DNA from: Salvia splendens
Taxonomy: Eukaryota; Streptophyta; Magnoliopsida; Lamiales; Lamiaceae
Reading direction: 5' to 3'
Assembly: GCF_004379255.2 (NCBI RefSeq)
Contig: NC_056048.1
Coordinates: forward strand, 15,771,197-15,835,196
Length of the DNA stretch: 64,000 bases
How positions within the stretch are numbered: the stretch's first letter is position 1; the number at the start of each line of letters is the position of its first letter. Under the pieces are notes generated by a model. The model worked only from the letters and a program-made list of their open reading frames with translations, was not told the origin of the DNA and did not search any database. The position numbers and the translations under genes were made by a program. Positions 9,669 to 21,019 of this stretch are shown here, piece by piece.

Positions 9669-11391
9669 TTTTTTTTAACCTCAAACGAATTGTATTAATA
9701 ATTCTACCTGCGATGTTAAGAGATTAGACAATGAATGCCCAATAGTGCCAACACTGAAACAGCTTCATGGTCTTTCAGCATAGGAAACAATGCAGTTAGA
9801 TTTAAGATTCTAATAACCATTTTTACTGCACACCCGCAAGTGACATCTAAATTTATTTCCCAGTTTCAGATGAGGTTTTTAAATCATCTCTTCCGCTTGA
9901 GCGACTTCAGTTGATTCAGAATGTACGCAATGACTTCCTTTAGGGTCGCCTTCCTGTTTTCTTTGAAGATCCACAACTCTGGAACCACAGCACCCACTCG
10001 GGTTGTATTCTTGGATTTCCTTCAAGGCTGTAGCAACTGCATTATAGATTTCTTCGCCCCATTCTTCTTGAAGTTCTACTAGCAATTCGTCGTCTTCTTT
10101 CAGCACATGCTGAGCATTCCCCTTGCTATCTTCAACAACTCGGAAAGGGTGCCATTCAGGATTTTTTAGCTTTTCTTGCAACAAGGAGCAAAGTTCGACA
10201 GCCTTGATATCTGCTTCTTCCGGTGGGTATCTTTGCTTGCATGCATTTTTGAAGCCTTTCTCATCAAGTTCACCCACTCTTTTTATCCCTATATTAACAC
10301 GGTTGCTGCTCAGCATATCAGTTAAACCCGCAATTAATTCCTTGCGAGCCTCTTGCAGCTCGTCATTGCTTTGGCGCTCTTTCGCAAGTAATTGCTGGTT
10401 TAGATCTTCTAGACCATCCAAATTCTCTTTCTTCTCGTGCAGCAGCTCATTCATCTGATTTATCTTCTGCTGAACAGCTGCATCATCATCACCTCCCATG
10501 TGTTTCATTACCTCTAACTTCCCTTTAAGTTCTTCAATTTCCATTTCAAGCTTTTGTTTCTCATCTAAATTTCTTTCTAACTCAAGAAATTTTTTCAGCG
10601 CCTCTTCCTTCTCTCTTTTTTGTTCTTCAACCAGCCTCAGCATATTCTCGTCAGTTTTCCTTTGCTCCTCAGAAGCAATTGAAGCGCACTGTTTCTCATG
10701 TCATTCTTTTTCTTCTCTTCTTCAAGTTTTTGTCTCTCACGCTCAGTTAATGCCTCGCGGCTATTCAGCTCTTTGCTCCAGGAATCAAGCCTCTTCTTTT
10801 TACTCTCCAATTCTATGTTCAACATTTCTTGTTCATCCAAAACCCTCTTTATGTGTTCACGAGCAATGCGTTGAAGTTTTCTAGTTTCTTCATAGAAGGA
10901 TCGGTGAAGCTCATCTTTTTCTTCAAGCATCCTACTCAATGACAATGTCTTATCATTGTACTTGGTTTGCAACTGATCCAAATTTTCATTCTTTAAATCA
11001 ATTTCATTGACCAGATTGCCAACAATTTGGTCCCTATCCTTAGTAGCTTCTTGCACTAGGTCAGCGATCGTTTTCAGTTCCCCTTTCTTTCGAAGATAGT
11101 CTCCAACAGGACCTCCTGAATTATAATCTTCTTCCCGCGCAAACCAGCCATACAGATTATTACCTGGAGAAGTTCTTCGATCATCCCATCCTTTCTTGCT
11201 TCGACCATTAGCTTCAAAGGACTTCTCAAATTCCATTGCGTTCTTGAATCCGAACCAATCATGATCAAATCTAAGAACGGCTTGTGCATTGCGTTGATGG
11301 TCATCCCAGAACATCTCAATTTGGAGAGGCTTGTATCTGGAGAATTTCTTTAACCAGTAAGCACCGCGATCAGCAGAACCACTACTCTTTG
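9669..11391 (-). pseudogene. Retrocopy of an FDM/IDN2-like (XS-coiled coil-XH) RNA-directed DNA methylation gene
   Basis: Intronless, 5'-truncated copy on the minus strand. It enters inside the XS domain (AVLRFDHDWFGFKNAMEFE, then LYGWFAREEDYNSGGPVGDY), followed by a long Lys/Glu-rich coiled coil and the XH domain (GIKRVGELDEKGF, EWHPFRVVED, EEWGEEIYNAV, NPSG, then VPELWIFKENRKATLKE in another frame). Stop at 9884-9886, about 200 nt of 3' UTR, and an 8-nt A tract at 9669-9676. It lacks zf-XS and the start of XS. Frameshifts near 10690 and 9988 make it non-coding. Proteins of this family are dsRNA-binding partners in RNA-directed DNA methylation. Its 5' end joins the 3' terminus of LINE F, on the same strand, with at most three A between. 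Exact family member not determined. Confidence 0.85.
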
Positions 11392-14169
11392 TCAAACACC
11401 TTCACGGTGGAGGGTTCGTGGGTCCCTCATCCCTATATATCAAACTGATCAAATTACAAAGCAAGGCAACACCCAAGAGTGGTGTGCCTAGACGAAACAA
11501 GGGAGAAGTATGCGGTCCGATCACATACGGTCCGGACCTCACCATACTCCCTTCAAAATACAATTGAGCTAACACTACAAAATGGGGCATGCCATTCCAC
11601 TTCCTTGTATCTCTAGCTTCATACACCAATTTATGGTGGATCATATAAAGAGGACTGTTGGGGCGGTTCCTAGTCTTCTTCTTGAATGCGGAGGTTGGGA
11701 ACTCCCATCTCATCCAGCCGGGCCATGGCTTTAAGATGTCTCGGTAGAGAGCAGCCATTCATGCGTTGGAAGTCAACTCCATTTAGGCCCATTTTTGCGA
11801 GGTACGTTGGTTTGTTCCCCTCCCGGTGGATGAACGAGGCACGGATGGTGAAATTACACTTATGATTGGCCAGAAGTGCCATAATCCGACAAAGATGGGC
11901 CGGACCCCAGTCTGGCCCATTGAGTAGCCTGACGGTTTGAGCTGCATCCGATTCAACCCAAATTGTGAGTCTAAATTCCGAGGCAATAACTAGGCCATGG
12001 TGGATAACCAAGTGCTCCGCTTCAAAGGCCGAGTGAGCTTCGAGTGGGGTGGCGAAGGCTGCAAGTACCTTACCCGCATGGTCTTGGACAATCCTCCCTC
12101 CACCCGCTTTACTTGTCTCTTCAAAGAAAGCCCCATTCGTGTTGAGTTTGACCCAAGGCTCATCCGGGGGAATCCACTTAATCGGCATCACGAGTGGCCG
12201 AGACCTCCTGATACCCGCATGGCTCGGGAAAGCGATACGCATCTGTACTCCCTTCCGGTGTTTTGGCTTCATTCTACCATTGGCCAAACTATTCTGGACA
12301 AACATCTGCACCTGCCAAACCATGTTATAAGCCTTCAATTGCACCGACTGGTGTCGACTCCTATTCTGTTCCGCCTAGAGGAACCATAGGACAAGGTATG
12401 GCATGGCTCGGGACAGGTGCCTCTTCCCCGGCTGTTGGGCTCATCGTGCCCATACTCCGATCCTCTCTAGGATAGTATCATTGATTCGGAGAGGGGGAAC
12501 GAACTCGCGAACCAAGAGTCGAATTCCCTCCAAAATTTTGTAGCTCCCTCGCCTTGGATGAATAGGTGTTGTAAGGACTCGACGCCTGGCCTATGAGGGC
12601 AGCATTGGCATTTGGATGCCAACTCCAATTTCCGCCATTGGAGTTTGGTATCCACCGGGATACGATTGGAGAGGAGTCTCCAGGTGAAAACAGATATGGA
12701 TGAGGTTAGGCCCGCCTTCCACACACCAGCTAGACCCTGGATAATCGGCCCTCGGCTCCGGATAGTCTCATACGTTGTCGCTAGTGAGAAGTCTCCCGAG
12801 CGAGATAGTTTCCATCTCGGTATGTCCGGTCTCCTAGGGATAATCGGCATGGCAAGGATTTTTGAGATAGTCCAAAGTGGCAGTCCGCCTTGCTCATGTA
12901 GGACCTGGAGTCTCGCCTCATCCCAAGCCCCGTCCTTGATAAAATCAGCTACAAGAGAGTAAGGGGTCTCCCCTGTCATCAAGACAAGCATCCCTGATGG
13001 CCGTATTATTAAACCAGATGTCATCCCAGAAGTAGATCCTTCCGAGCCCCACCAGCCACCGGATGTGTGGTTGTGCCTGGGCCCGGACCTTCAGAAGTCT
13101 CTTCCATGCGGTGCTATTCCTGCTCGAGGGTCGTGCGGCGAGGGGGGAAACCTTATCACAATATTTGGCCATCATAAACTTGGCCCACAGAGAATTTTGC
13201 TCTCGAAATCTCCACCACAATTTGTGGTTAAAGGCACGTAGCACTTCCTTAAACTTCCGAACACCAAGGCCTCTCTCATCAGTAGCTCGGCACACCTGGT
13301 CCCATCCGATCCAGTGTGCCATTTTCTTCTCGGCGGTAGAGCCCCAAAAGAATCGAGCTATTTGTTGATCAAATTGCTTAAGAGCACCAGCCGTTGGTTC
13401 AATGGCCTGAAAGATATGGATCGGTACTGCCTCGAGGGTGCTTTTAATGAGAGTTAGGCGCCCCCCTAATGATAGGTGTCTGTGGGCCCATCCCGAGAAC
13501 ATAAACATATCTGTACGTTTTACACCAAGATAGAGAGGGTCTCCCAAGTAAAGGAAAGGGAAAGTACCTCGGGAAAAGCCTCCTTCCCTCTGTATTGCAT
13601 TCGCCCATCCTTCATGTTTTTCGGCAATATAGAAATTGCTCTTGGCAAGATTAATTTTCTGCCCCGACACTTCCGCGCAGCTATCAAGTCAGACTCTTAG
13701 CCTCCTCAGAGGATTCGCAGCCGCTTGCGTAAAAATGATGATATCGTCGGCATACGCGAGGTGGCTGATCTCCATACATCGACGAGTAGCCTTGAAGGTC
13801 ATTTCCTTCTGCCCCAATATAATTTTATCAAGGGCTCTCGAGAGGTAGTCCGCAGCAATCACAAACAGAGCCAGGGAGATGGGGTCTCCCTGTCGCAGTC
13901 CCCGTGAGGATTTCAAAAAGCCCGCCGGGGCACCATTAACTAGCACTGAAAACCAGCATGAACTAATGTATCTCTCAACCAACGAAACCCAAGCATTCGG
14001 AAACCCCATCCTAATAAGAACCCCATCTCTATCTTAATCGCAACATTTGGGGCTGGGGAGCATCTAGCTAACTCATGGAACATTTCTTGCGCGAGGAGCA
14101 CATTGTCGTTGAGGAGTCTCCCTTTCACAAAACCGCTTTGGTTCGGGGAAATAACCTGCGGCAGAAACG

Positions 14170-14770
14170 ATGTTTTTTTTAATCTAAACATCATCACGGT
14201 GGAAGGTTCGTGGGTCCCTCATCCCTATATTGCAAAACAATAGAGTTACAATCGGGGTTACAAGAGGCCCTATCAACCAATATCTAGGTACACAAAATAA
14301 TTTACAAAAAACACTAGAGCAATTACACTACGAGAGTAGGTGGGGGACATGCTAAGGAAGGCTCGACCCCTGCGAACTCTCAAGCGTCCGATAAGATCAG
14401 GGTTGGTGGTGCCTCACACGAGCCGAGCTCTACTCTTGGTCATCATCTCTAATGCAGATGTTGGGGGTGCCCATCTCATCCAAACGGACAATGGCCTTTA
14501 GTATTCTTGGGGCAGATTGGGGAGTCAATCGAAGGTAGGAGGGTTTTTCCAAGCCCATTTTGGCTAGCAAGTCCGCGGCCTTGTTCCCTTCTCGATGAAG
14601 GAATGTAGTTCTGACAGTCTGTTGTTGCTTGATGATGGCCAATCGTGCCATGATTCGGCGAGTGTGGGCCGGCCCCCATGAAGGTCCATTGACAAGCATA
14701 GTGGCTTGTTCGGCATCGGACTCAAGCCATATGCCCTGCTCGTATTCTTTGGCCAAGGTAAGCCCGAAGT
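14170..14770 (-). mobile_element. LINE G, 5'-truncated, nested in F
   Basis: A 601-bp insertion flanked by a perfect 13-bp target-site duplication (TGCGGCAGAAACG at 14157-14169 and 14771-14783). Minus-strand poly(A) is 8 nt (14173-14180). It contains the 3' terminus, 3' UTR and the last ~115 codons of ORF2 (IWLESDAEQA, HREGNKAADLLAKMG, ending DDDQE near 14430). The second arm of the terminal hairpin has decayed (CACCGTGATGATG). Confidence 0.93.
14430..14765 (-). pseudogene. RNase H C-terminal part of ORF2 (element G)
   Basis: Open for about 110 codons: LAKEYEQGIWLESDAEQA carries one catalytic Asp, and HREGNKAADLLAKMGLEK carries the last. The upstream half of RNase H and everything before it were lost when G was truncated on insertion. 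Codons upstream of 14765 belong to host F, so any longer reading is a fusion. Confidence 0.85.
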
Positions 14771-16044
14771 TGCGGCAGAAACGGCGTTAACCTTTTAACA
14801 AGAATTTTTGTGATCACCTTGTTAAGGACGTTACACAGGCTGATGGGCCGGTAGTCCCCCCATGTGTTAGGGGCTGGCTTTTTGGGGATGAGTACGATAC
14901 TCATGGCCGTGATGGTTCGGGGGAGGTACGCCCCGAGGAAGAATTGTTTGATTGCCACCTCCACGTCCAGCCCTACGGTATCCCAGCACGTTTGAAAGAA
15001 TGTGGCCGTGAAGCCATCCGGCCCTGGCGATCTGTTTCCCGAGATATCAAAGACGGCCCGTTTAATTTCTTCCGAACCCGGGGCCTTGGGGAGATCCTCC
15101 AGTTGCTCCGAAGGGGGCAGGTGGTGCAGGAGATCAAGGTCCGGGTCGGCTAGTTCCGGAGAGTCGGGCGCAAGAAGATCTTGGAAAAAGTTGACCGCCG
15201 AGTTTCTAATCTCCGTTTCGTCCGAAATCTCTTGGCCATTCACCTCAATCCTATGAATTCTCAACATGGTCCTCTTTTGCTTGACCCAGCTTTGGTAGAA
15301 CCTAGTGTTGTTGTCTCCTTCCACGAGCCATTTCAGGGCTGCTTTCTGTCGCCAGAAATCTTCCTCCATCTTAAGGGATAGGATGTAGTTAGCAATGGGC
15401 TTGTTGATCTCTGTTCTATTACCTGGCGAAGGGTCCTCTTCAAAATTGGCTTGGGCAACGGCAATGCCTTCTACAAGATTTCTGAGGTTAATGTGAACGT
15501 TCCCAAACACCTCCTTGTTCCACACTTTGAGGGCCTTTTTAAGCCTCAAGAGTTTGATTTGCAGATTGAGTAGTCCTTCCGCCTCGGTGGGAAGCGTCCA
15601 ATTTTCTCGCACAAAGTCAGCGAACCCCTCATGCCGGATCCACATGTTTTGGAACCGGAAGGCCTTCCCCCCCGTGGGGGTGTTCATCACCTTACATCCA
15701 GCGAGGACCGGCCCATGGTCAGAGGAGACCCGGGGAAGATTGGTCGCTCTTGCTGCATCAAAAACTTGGGCCCACGATTCACTCACCATCCCCCTATCTA
15801 ACCTTTCAAACAGCCCATTCTTAGCCCAAGTAAAGTCCGAGCCATCATAGCCTGGTCGAGGAGTCTGCACTCCTCAATGGCCTCGGCAAAATCGATCATT
15901 TCCGCTTGACGGTTTGTGTCACTTCCAACTCTTTCCCGGTGGGAGAGGATGGTGTTGAAGTTTCCACCCCCCCCCCCCCCCCGATCATCCAAGGCGTCCC
16001 ATCATCAATGCGCGCTATCTCTCTCATTTGGTCCCAGAGATCAT

Positions 16045-16228
16045 TTTTTTTAAAACAGCACAAGGGTGGAGGGTTAAGGCAGACCCACACCTATGCATTG
16101 CCAAGACCATTGAAACGAACAAACAAAACACCGAGCCGCCCAAAAGTGACGACTCGCAAAGACCTATTAGAGTACAACGAGGGTCTCCCTATCAGCTAGA
16201 GTGGTCATCTAAATACTCTAAACACCGA
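16045..16228 (-). mobile_element. Element H: 3' end of the ORF1-only (half-LINE) family
   Basis: A 184-bp insertion in ORF2 of F, flanked by a perfect 35-bp direct repeat (16010-16044 and 16229-16263). Minus-strand poly(A), then a tail closely matching the 3' ends of O (43654 on) and P (46331 on), for example GGAGGGTTAAGGC, GAGCCGCCCAAAAGTGACG and TTAGAGTACAACGAGGG. Only 3' UTR is present. A 35-bp target duplication is unusually long for a LINE. Confidence 0.85.
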
Positions 16229-16589
16229 GCGCGCTATCTCTCTCATTTGGTCCCAGAGATCATGTCTCTCCCCTCGTGTGCACTTCGCATAAACGGCCGA
16301 GATCAAAATAGGATTTGGGAACCGAGGGCACGAAAACTTCCCATGGAGAATTTGATCCATATCCACTTCGGTCTCATAATTAGCACCCTCCTCCACAAAG
16401 ATCCAGATCTTCCCATTGGTATTCGAGCATTTGAATGTCAGTCCTAGAGCTCTCGAGAACCTCTCCGGGTTTGGAGTAGTGAGCGGCTCCAAAATCGCAA
16501 GAAAATTGATATGGTAAGTGTTGATTATTCTTTTAAGGACGTTTTGGGTTGGCGCATTAGCGATCCCCCTAACGTTCCAAAACAAGAAA

Positions 16590-19223
16590 TTAATTGACAT
16601 GATTAACAGGAGAGGTCCTTACCCGGTGGGTTTGAAGTCCCCCTCGAAATTCAATAACTTGTAGGGTATTCTCATCTCCGCCTGTGTCGGTCTCCTTGAG
16701 GGGGGAGTTGGCGCCTATGGCTTCGAGGTTGGGATGCATCTCATGGTCCACATCCTCGCCCATCACGAACTCGTCCTCCTCAAAACATTCATTTTCCATG
16801 AGTGAGAAAAATCAGTTGGCGGACATGATTTTTTGGAACCCTTGTTCGCCATCATCCTTAGCCGTAGATAGTTGGCCCTTCTTCGCACCCTCGGTATCGG
16901 ATGGCTTCCCTACCGGGCGTCCATCTACTTGTCCTCTCGGCATACCCCCACCACCCCCTCCGCGTGGATAGGACCTGAATGTCGAGCCCCTACTAGGGTT
17001 GAAACCCCCCCCGGCAGCCTCGATCCCCGTCTCCGGCTCGGGGGCCAAGCGACACACTACTCCCTTCTTGCCAATCACCCATGATATCCGGACCCGTCCA
17101 ATATCGGACCATGGTATCACTTATATTCGGGCTTCTACTTGGTTGTGCCTCCGTTTCCTTAGCTTTCCCATGTTTCCAATTCCTTGTGAATTGGTAGTTC
17201 GGTTCCCCCTTGCGGTCCATGAGCCCCATGATGTTGTTGTCTCGGTTTAACATTATTGTTGTTCCTCTTCGGGGGTCGCTCAACCCTTCCCGCCGCATAG
17301 CAAAGCTCACTTTTATGGCCAACATGCCTCTACATTCCATGCAATAGGCGGGGATCTTATCCCATTTCACTTGTTGCACCGTCTCACGTCCACAAATGTC
17401 TAGAATAATTTCCTTGGGGGTGGCCTCGTGATGTCAATCTCAATACAAATACGGGCAAACGAGAGTCTCGACTTGTTGGCCGTAGCTCGGTCCACTTGTA
17501 TCGCGGTCCCAAGAAGTTTACCAATGGCAAAAAGAGCGGCCTGATCGAATAGGTGAATTGGGAGGCCAATGAGATTGCACCAAATTGCCGCGATCGGGGA
17601 CTCACAAAACGCATCAAAATCCGGGGACCATTTAAAAACCCTCATAGGATGGCGATCAATAAACCACACCGGAGTGCCTTTTGGTCCGCTAAGCAATCGG
17701 GCATAATCCGCCATATCCTCAAATTGAACAAGAATATGCTTGGCATTAATATATTTCCATGTAAAAGCTTGGGTGAATTTGATATTATCTAAGGCCTTTT
17801 GTATTTGATGTGATGCGGGGATAGAGTGGGAGAACTTACCAACAATGGTGTGCCCAAGGCTCGTGGCTAGCTTTTGGATTTCCGCTCCGGAGAAGTAGAT
17901 TGCCGGGATACCATTTGAAGTAGTCGCAAAGCCAATATTTGGTATATTCTCCGGTTCAAACACTTTCGGCCATTCGGGGTTTGGAGACTCTCGAACCGTA
18001 TCCGCCATAGTCTTCGGTGCGCTCGTGTGTCTCACGGCCTCACATTTCCTTCGGGCCGGGAGTTCTCCAATGGGGTATTGTTCCGTGCCACCCATGCATT
18101 GTCGATTTTTCCAGAGCCGACCCCTACTTGGGGCCAACGGGGCTCGGCCAGATCAGTCATTGGCGTGTCAACATTAGGCGTCCTCACACCCACATCCGAG
18201 GGTTGGTTATAGGCTGCCGAGGATGCCTTGTTATGAGCCGAGGTGCTCGCCACGACTCGGAGAGGCTGAGCGTCCAACTTTGGTTGCGGACTCGGGAGCG
18301 GCCTTCCACTTTCAAAAACATCTCAAATTTTTCGGGTCCGGCCACGTTCAAGAGGGGGGAAATCCTCCAAAGAAAGGCCATTAGCCGCCAAGGTGGGTTC
18401 CGGGGAAGATCTGGTCACCCATGGAAGTGGGAGGCACGGCCCGGCATACACGGTTAGATCCGCTTGCTGGGTGTCAGCGAGGAGGGGCTGCACCGACATT
18501 GAGTCTAGCATCTCCGGCTTTTCAAGGGACACAAGGTGCAAGATGGAGTCGGTTTTTGGCTGCAACGGCTAATTCTTCACGTGATGGCTTGGTTTGGAAA
18601 GTCACCAAACTACTTTCAGAAAGTGGTTTTGTTGTTGTATCCATTTCAGGAAGTTTGACTTCCACATCCCCCAAGGACAAATGTACCTCAATTGTACTAT
18701 CCACCATGCACCTTGGGACGGGAGGGGGCAAGACCATGTCGTCGCCGGTAATCACTTCGTCACCGTCGGGGGTCATACACGGGGTCCGGCGCCGCCGTAG
18801 CTGCTCATAGCCGGTGGAGATTCTGTCGAACAAGGAGTCTTCCTAGTCAATCTTTGTGAGCACGGGTTCCTTCGAGGTAGAGATCCCCACTTCGACCATG
18901 TGGGGGGTCGCCGGAAAGATGTCAACCTTACATTTTGGTGACCCGGAGGGGGAGCTAACTTCAGTACCAAACACAAGCTTCTTACGCCGCTGCTTGTCCT
19001 CCGGGAGTGGTGAAGGGACAAATCGCTTCCGCCCATTACCCTTGGAGGAAGGAGTCGAAGTGCTCTTTCGGATTTTGAGCCGGGATTTTACGGCCTTCAA
19101 TTTCAAGCCCTTGGCTGATTGTTTGGGAGAGGTAGTATCAATGGACCGGAAAACCATGAGCTGGTCCGGGATGGTCCTCGCCTCCTCGGAGCTTGATGCG
19201 GGGTCCGGCGGAGGATCCGTCAT
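16590..19223 (-). pseudogene. LINE ORF1 (element F), frameshifted
   Basis: Start chosen at 19223 because MTDPPPDP..SEEARTIPDQLM aligns with the first Met of ORF1 in K, N and J. Order: basic block SKGNGRKRFVPSPLPEDKQR, a premature stop at 18843-18845, LPEMDTTTKPLSESSL (18660), LDSMSVQPLLA, SLEDFPPLERGRTRK (18380-18330), MADTVRESP, the DUF4283-like domain (NIGFATTSNGIPAIYFSG to IDITRPPP, 17950-17420), a degraded CCHC (YCMECRGM..), a Gly-rich tail and the acidic end (NECFEEDEFVMGEDVDHE). Three or more frameshifts. Expected role in intact form: RNA-binding partner of ORF2p. Confidence 0.8.
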
Positions 19224-19563
19224 GGCCGAGCCGAGAGCACCTTCCCCAAACAAGGTGGAAGTTTCGGGGCGTGAGATGGGGCCAAGTTTAGGGATGGAAG
19301 ATGGAGGAGACAAGGCACGGAAAAGAATGGCTCACGGTGAGATTGTGGACGGGTGGTTCGGCGGCCGGCAGAGTAATAAATCTTGGAGCGAATAGATGGG
19401 AGGGGTGGTAGGGTGGTGGCCGGCGTGGTGTAACTCACGGAGGATCGTGAGAATGAAGGGTTGAAAGGCCGCGGAAGTTAGGGTGGGGGGATTGTTAGAG
19501 AGAAAGAGGAGCGTCTCTCTCTAAAGTTGATGCAGCCTTGCGATTTTCCTGGTCCGGTTGGAT

Positions 19564-19906
19564 CTGAGCAAGTAGGACATTGTCATTAAGAAGCCTACCC
19601 TTCACAAACCAGCTTTGATTCGGGGCGATGACCCGTGGGAGGATAGGAGTGAGCCTCTTCGTGAGGACCTTTGTGATGTTTTTGTTGAAGACGTTGCAAA
19701 GGCTAATGGGGCGGTAATCAACCCATGTGCTCGGCGATGGTTTCTTGGGAATGAGAACAATACTTGTTGCCGTAACACTTCGGGGGAGGTAGGCCCCTTG
19801 GAAGAACTGTCTGGCAGCTGCGACCACGTCCTGTCCCATAATTCCCCAGCATGCTTGAAAGAAAGTGGCGGAGAATCCATCGGGGCCAGGTGAACTGTCC
19901 CCCGAG
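19564..19906 (-). mobile_element. LINE E, piece 2 of 3 (RT N-terminal part), repeated at 21509-21851
   Basis: Minus-strand ORF2: SPGPDGFSATFFQACWGI, then PRSVTATSIVLIPKKPSPST, DYRPISLCNVFNKNITKVLT, PNQSWFVKGRLLNDNVLLAQ. The left end continues at 9667 (MFHELSRCS) beyond the F-FDM unit. The right end continues at 24225 beyond LINE I. The tandem duplication made a second copy at 21509-21851. Confidence 0.85.
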
Positions 19907-21019
19907 AAGTATGAAAGAGTCTCCGGCCAACAAGTCCTATGCGCCGGCTAAGAGCTTGTCTCGAGAAGTATGAAAGAGTCTCCGGCCAACAAGTCAGCCT
20001 TGCCAAGAGTAATTTCTATATCGCCGAAAACCATGAGCATTGGGCAAACTTGATCCAGGCGGAAGGAGGCTTCTCTAGAGGGGCCTTCCCTTTTCTCTAC
20101 CTCGGTGTCCCTATCTACCGTGGTGTCAAGCGCACGGACATGTTCCTCTTCCTACGGGAAAAGATTGCAAGAAGGATTTCAGGATGGGCACACCGTCACC
20201 TCTCTTTTGGAGGAAGGCTCACGTTGATTAAGAGCACTCTTGAAGCGATCCCCTTGCACATCTTCCAAGCCGTCGAGCCCACGACCGGTACCCTAAAGCA
20301 ACTTGATCAACAAATGGCCCGATTCTTTTGGGGGTCTACGAATGAGAAGAAGCGGACCCATTGGATTGGATGGGAACAAATGTGCCGCCCTACTGAAGAA
20401 GGAGGCCTTGGGATCCGAAAAACTAAGGAGGTCCTCCGCGCCTTCAATATCAAACTTTGGTGGCGCTTTCGGGAGCAAAACTCCCTTTGGGCAAGATACA
20501 TGATGGCAAAATATTGCACCAACTCCACACCGCTCACCTTGAGACTGCCGAGCAGGAGTAGCCCTACGTGGAGAAGGCTCTCAAGAGCCTGGCCCCTCGC
20601 GCAACCGCACATGAGATGGCTAGTGGGACAAGGGGACATCTACTTCTGGGATGACATTTGGTTTGGTAATAGTCCTCTGAGGGAAATTAGCCTTGATGAT
20701 AGGGGAAGACCAACCACCCGGGTTTCGGAGTTCATTACAAATGGTGTTTGGGATGTGCCCAAGCTCCAACTCCTTCACAATCAGGCCGGCCTTCCTCAGC
20801 ATGTTATCGATGGCATCATTAATACACCGATCCTCCATGACGAACAGGATATCCTTAGGTGGAACCTCTCTAAGCATGGGGAATTCACGGTGGCTTCGAC
20901 ATGGGACACACTCCGAGGGCGAAACCCGATCATCCAAGGTTTGGGGGATGTTTGGAAGGCGGGACTCACCAACTCAATAGCCATCTTTATCTGGAGGCTA
21001 CTCTCCAATCGGGTGCCGG
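19907..21019 (+). mobile_element. LINE I, truncated duplicate (copy 1 of the tandem duplication)
   Basis: The first copy of LINE I's 5' part. It reads on + from the RT motif (MRRLRACLEKYERVSGQQ, 19939) through the thumb (PFLYLGVPIYRGVKRTDMF) to the zf-RVT region (IFIWRLLSNRVPV), where it breaks at 21019 into duplicated LINE F sequence. It has no 3' end because the tandem duplication cut it. Confidence 0.9.

Larger units (their letters stand above)
11670..16600 (-). pseudogene. LINE ORF2 (element F): EN, RT, zf-RVT, RNase H, disrupted
   Basis: Starts at the ATG near 16600 (MSINFLFWNVRGIANAPTQN), 2 nt past the ancestral ORF1 stop. EN is cut by insertion H, and a 16-nt C run at 15967-15982 destroys the GGDFNTI motif. 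EN to RT then runs open from 15870 to 14784 (DFTWAKNGLFERLDR, SSDHGPVL, RSPGPDGF, IVLIPKK), where G interrupts. RT resumes 14156-12945 (YADDIIIFTQ, FLYLG), then zf-RVT (ASKCQCCPHRPGVESLQHLF) and RNase H 12344-11670. RNase H has LNTNGAFF in place of NTDG, so its first catalytic Asp is lost. About 105 bp of motif A sequence appears deleted near 14010. Confidence 0.85.
11392..19526 (-). mobile_element. LINE F, full-length, fused 3' to the FDM retrocopy
   Basis: Minus strand: 5' hairpin at 19495-19524, 5' UTR, ORF1, ORF2, 3' UTR and terminal hairpins, ending GGTGTTTGA at 11392. Nested insertions G (14170-14770) and H (16045-16228) interrupt it. Without them and their target duplications it is about 7.3 kb. 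It lacks its own poly(A) and runs straight into FDM exon sequence whose A tract (9669-9676) serves as the tail of the whole unit. On the 5' side 37 nt of unrelated sequence (19527-19563) separate F from host LINE E. No target-site duplication was found around the combined unit. Confidence 0.8.

Noticed and set aside
10123..10884. Plus-strand open frames (10123-10458, 10498-10884) as genes
   Set aside because: They are the Ser/Phe-rich shadow of the Lys/Glu-rich coiled coil of the minus-strand FDM-like copy.
9669..11391. The FDM-like sequence as a functional host gene
   Set aside because: It lacks zf-XS and the start of XS, has two frameshifts, no introns, an A8 tail, and is fused to a LINE 3' end.
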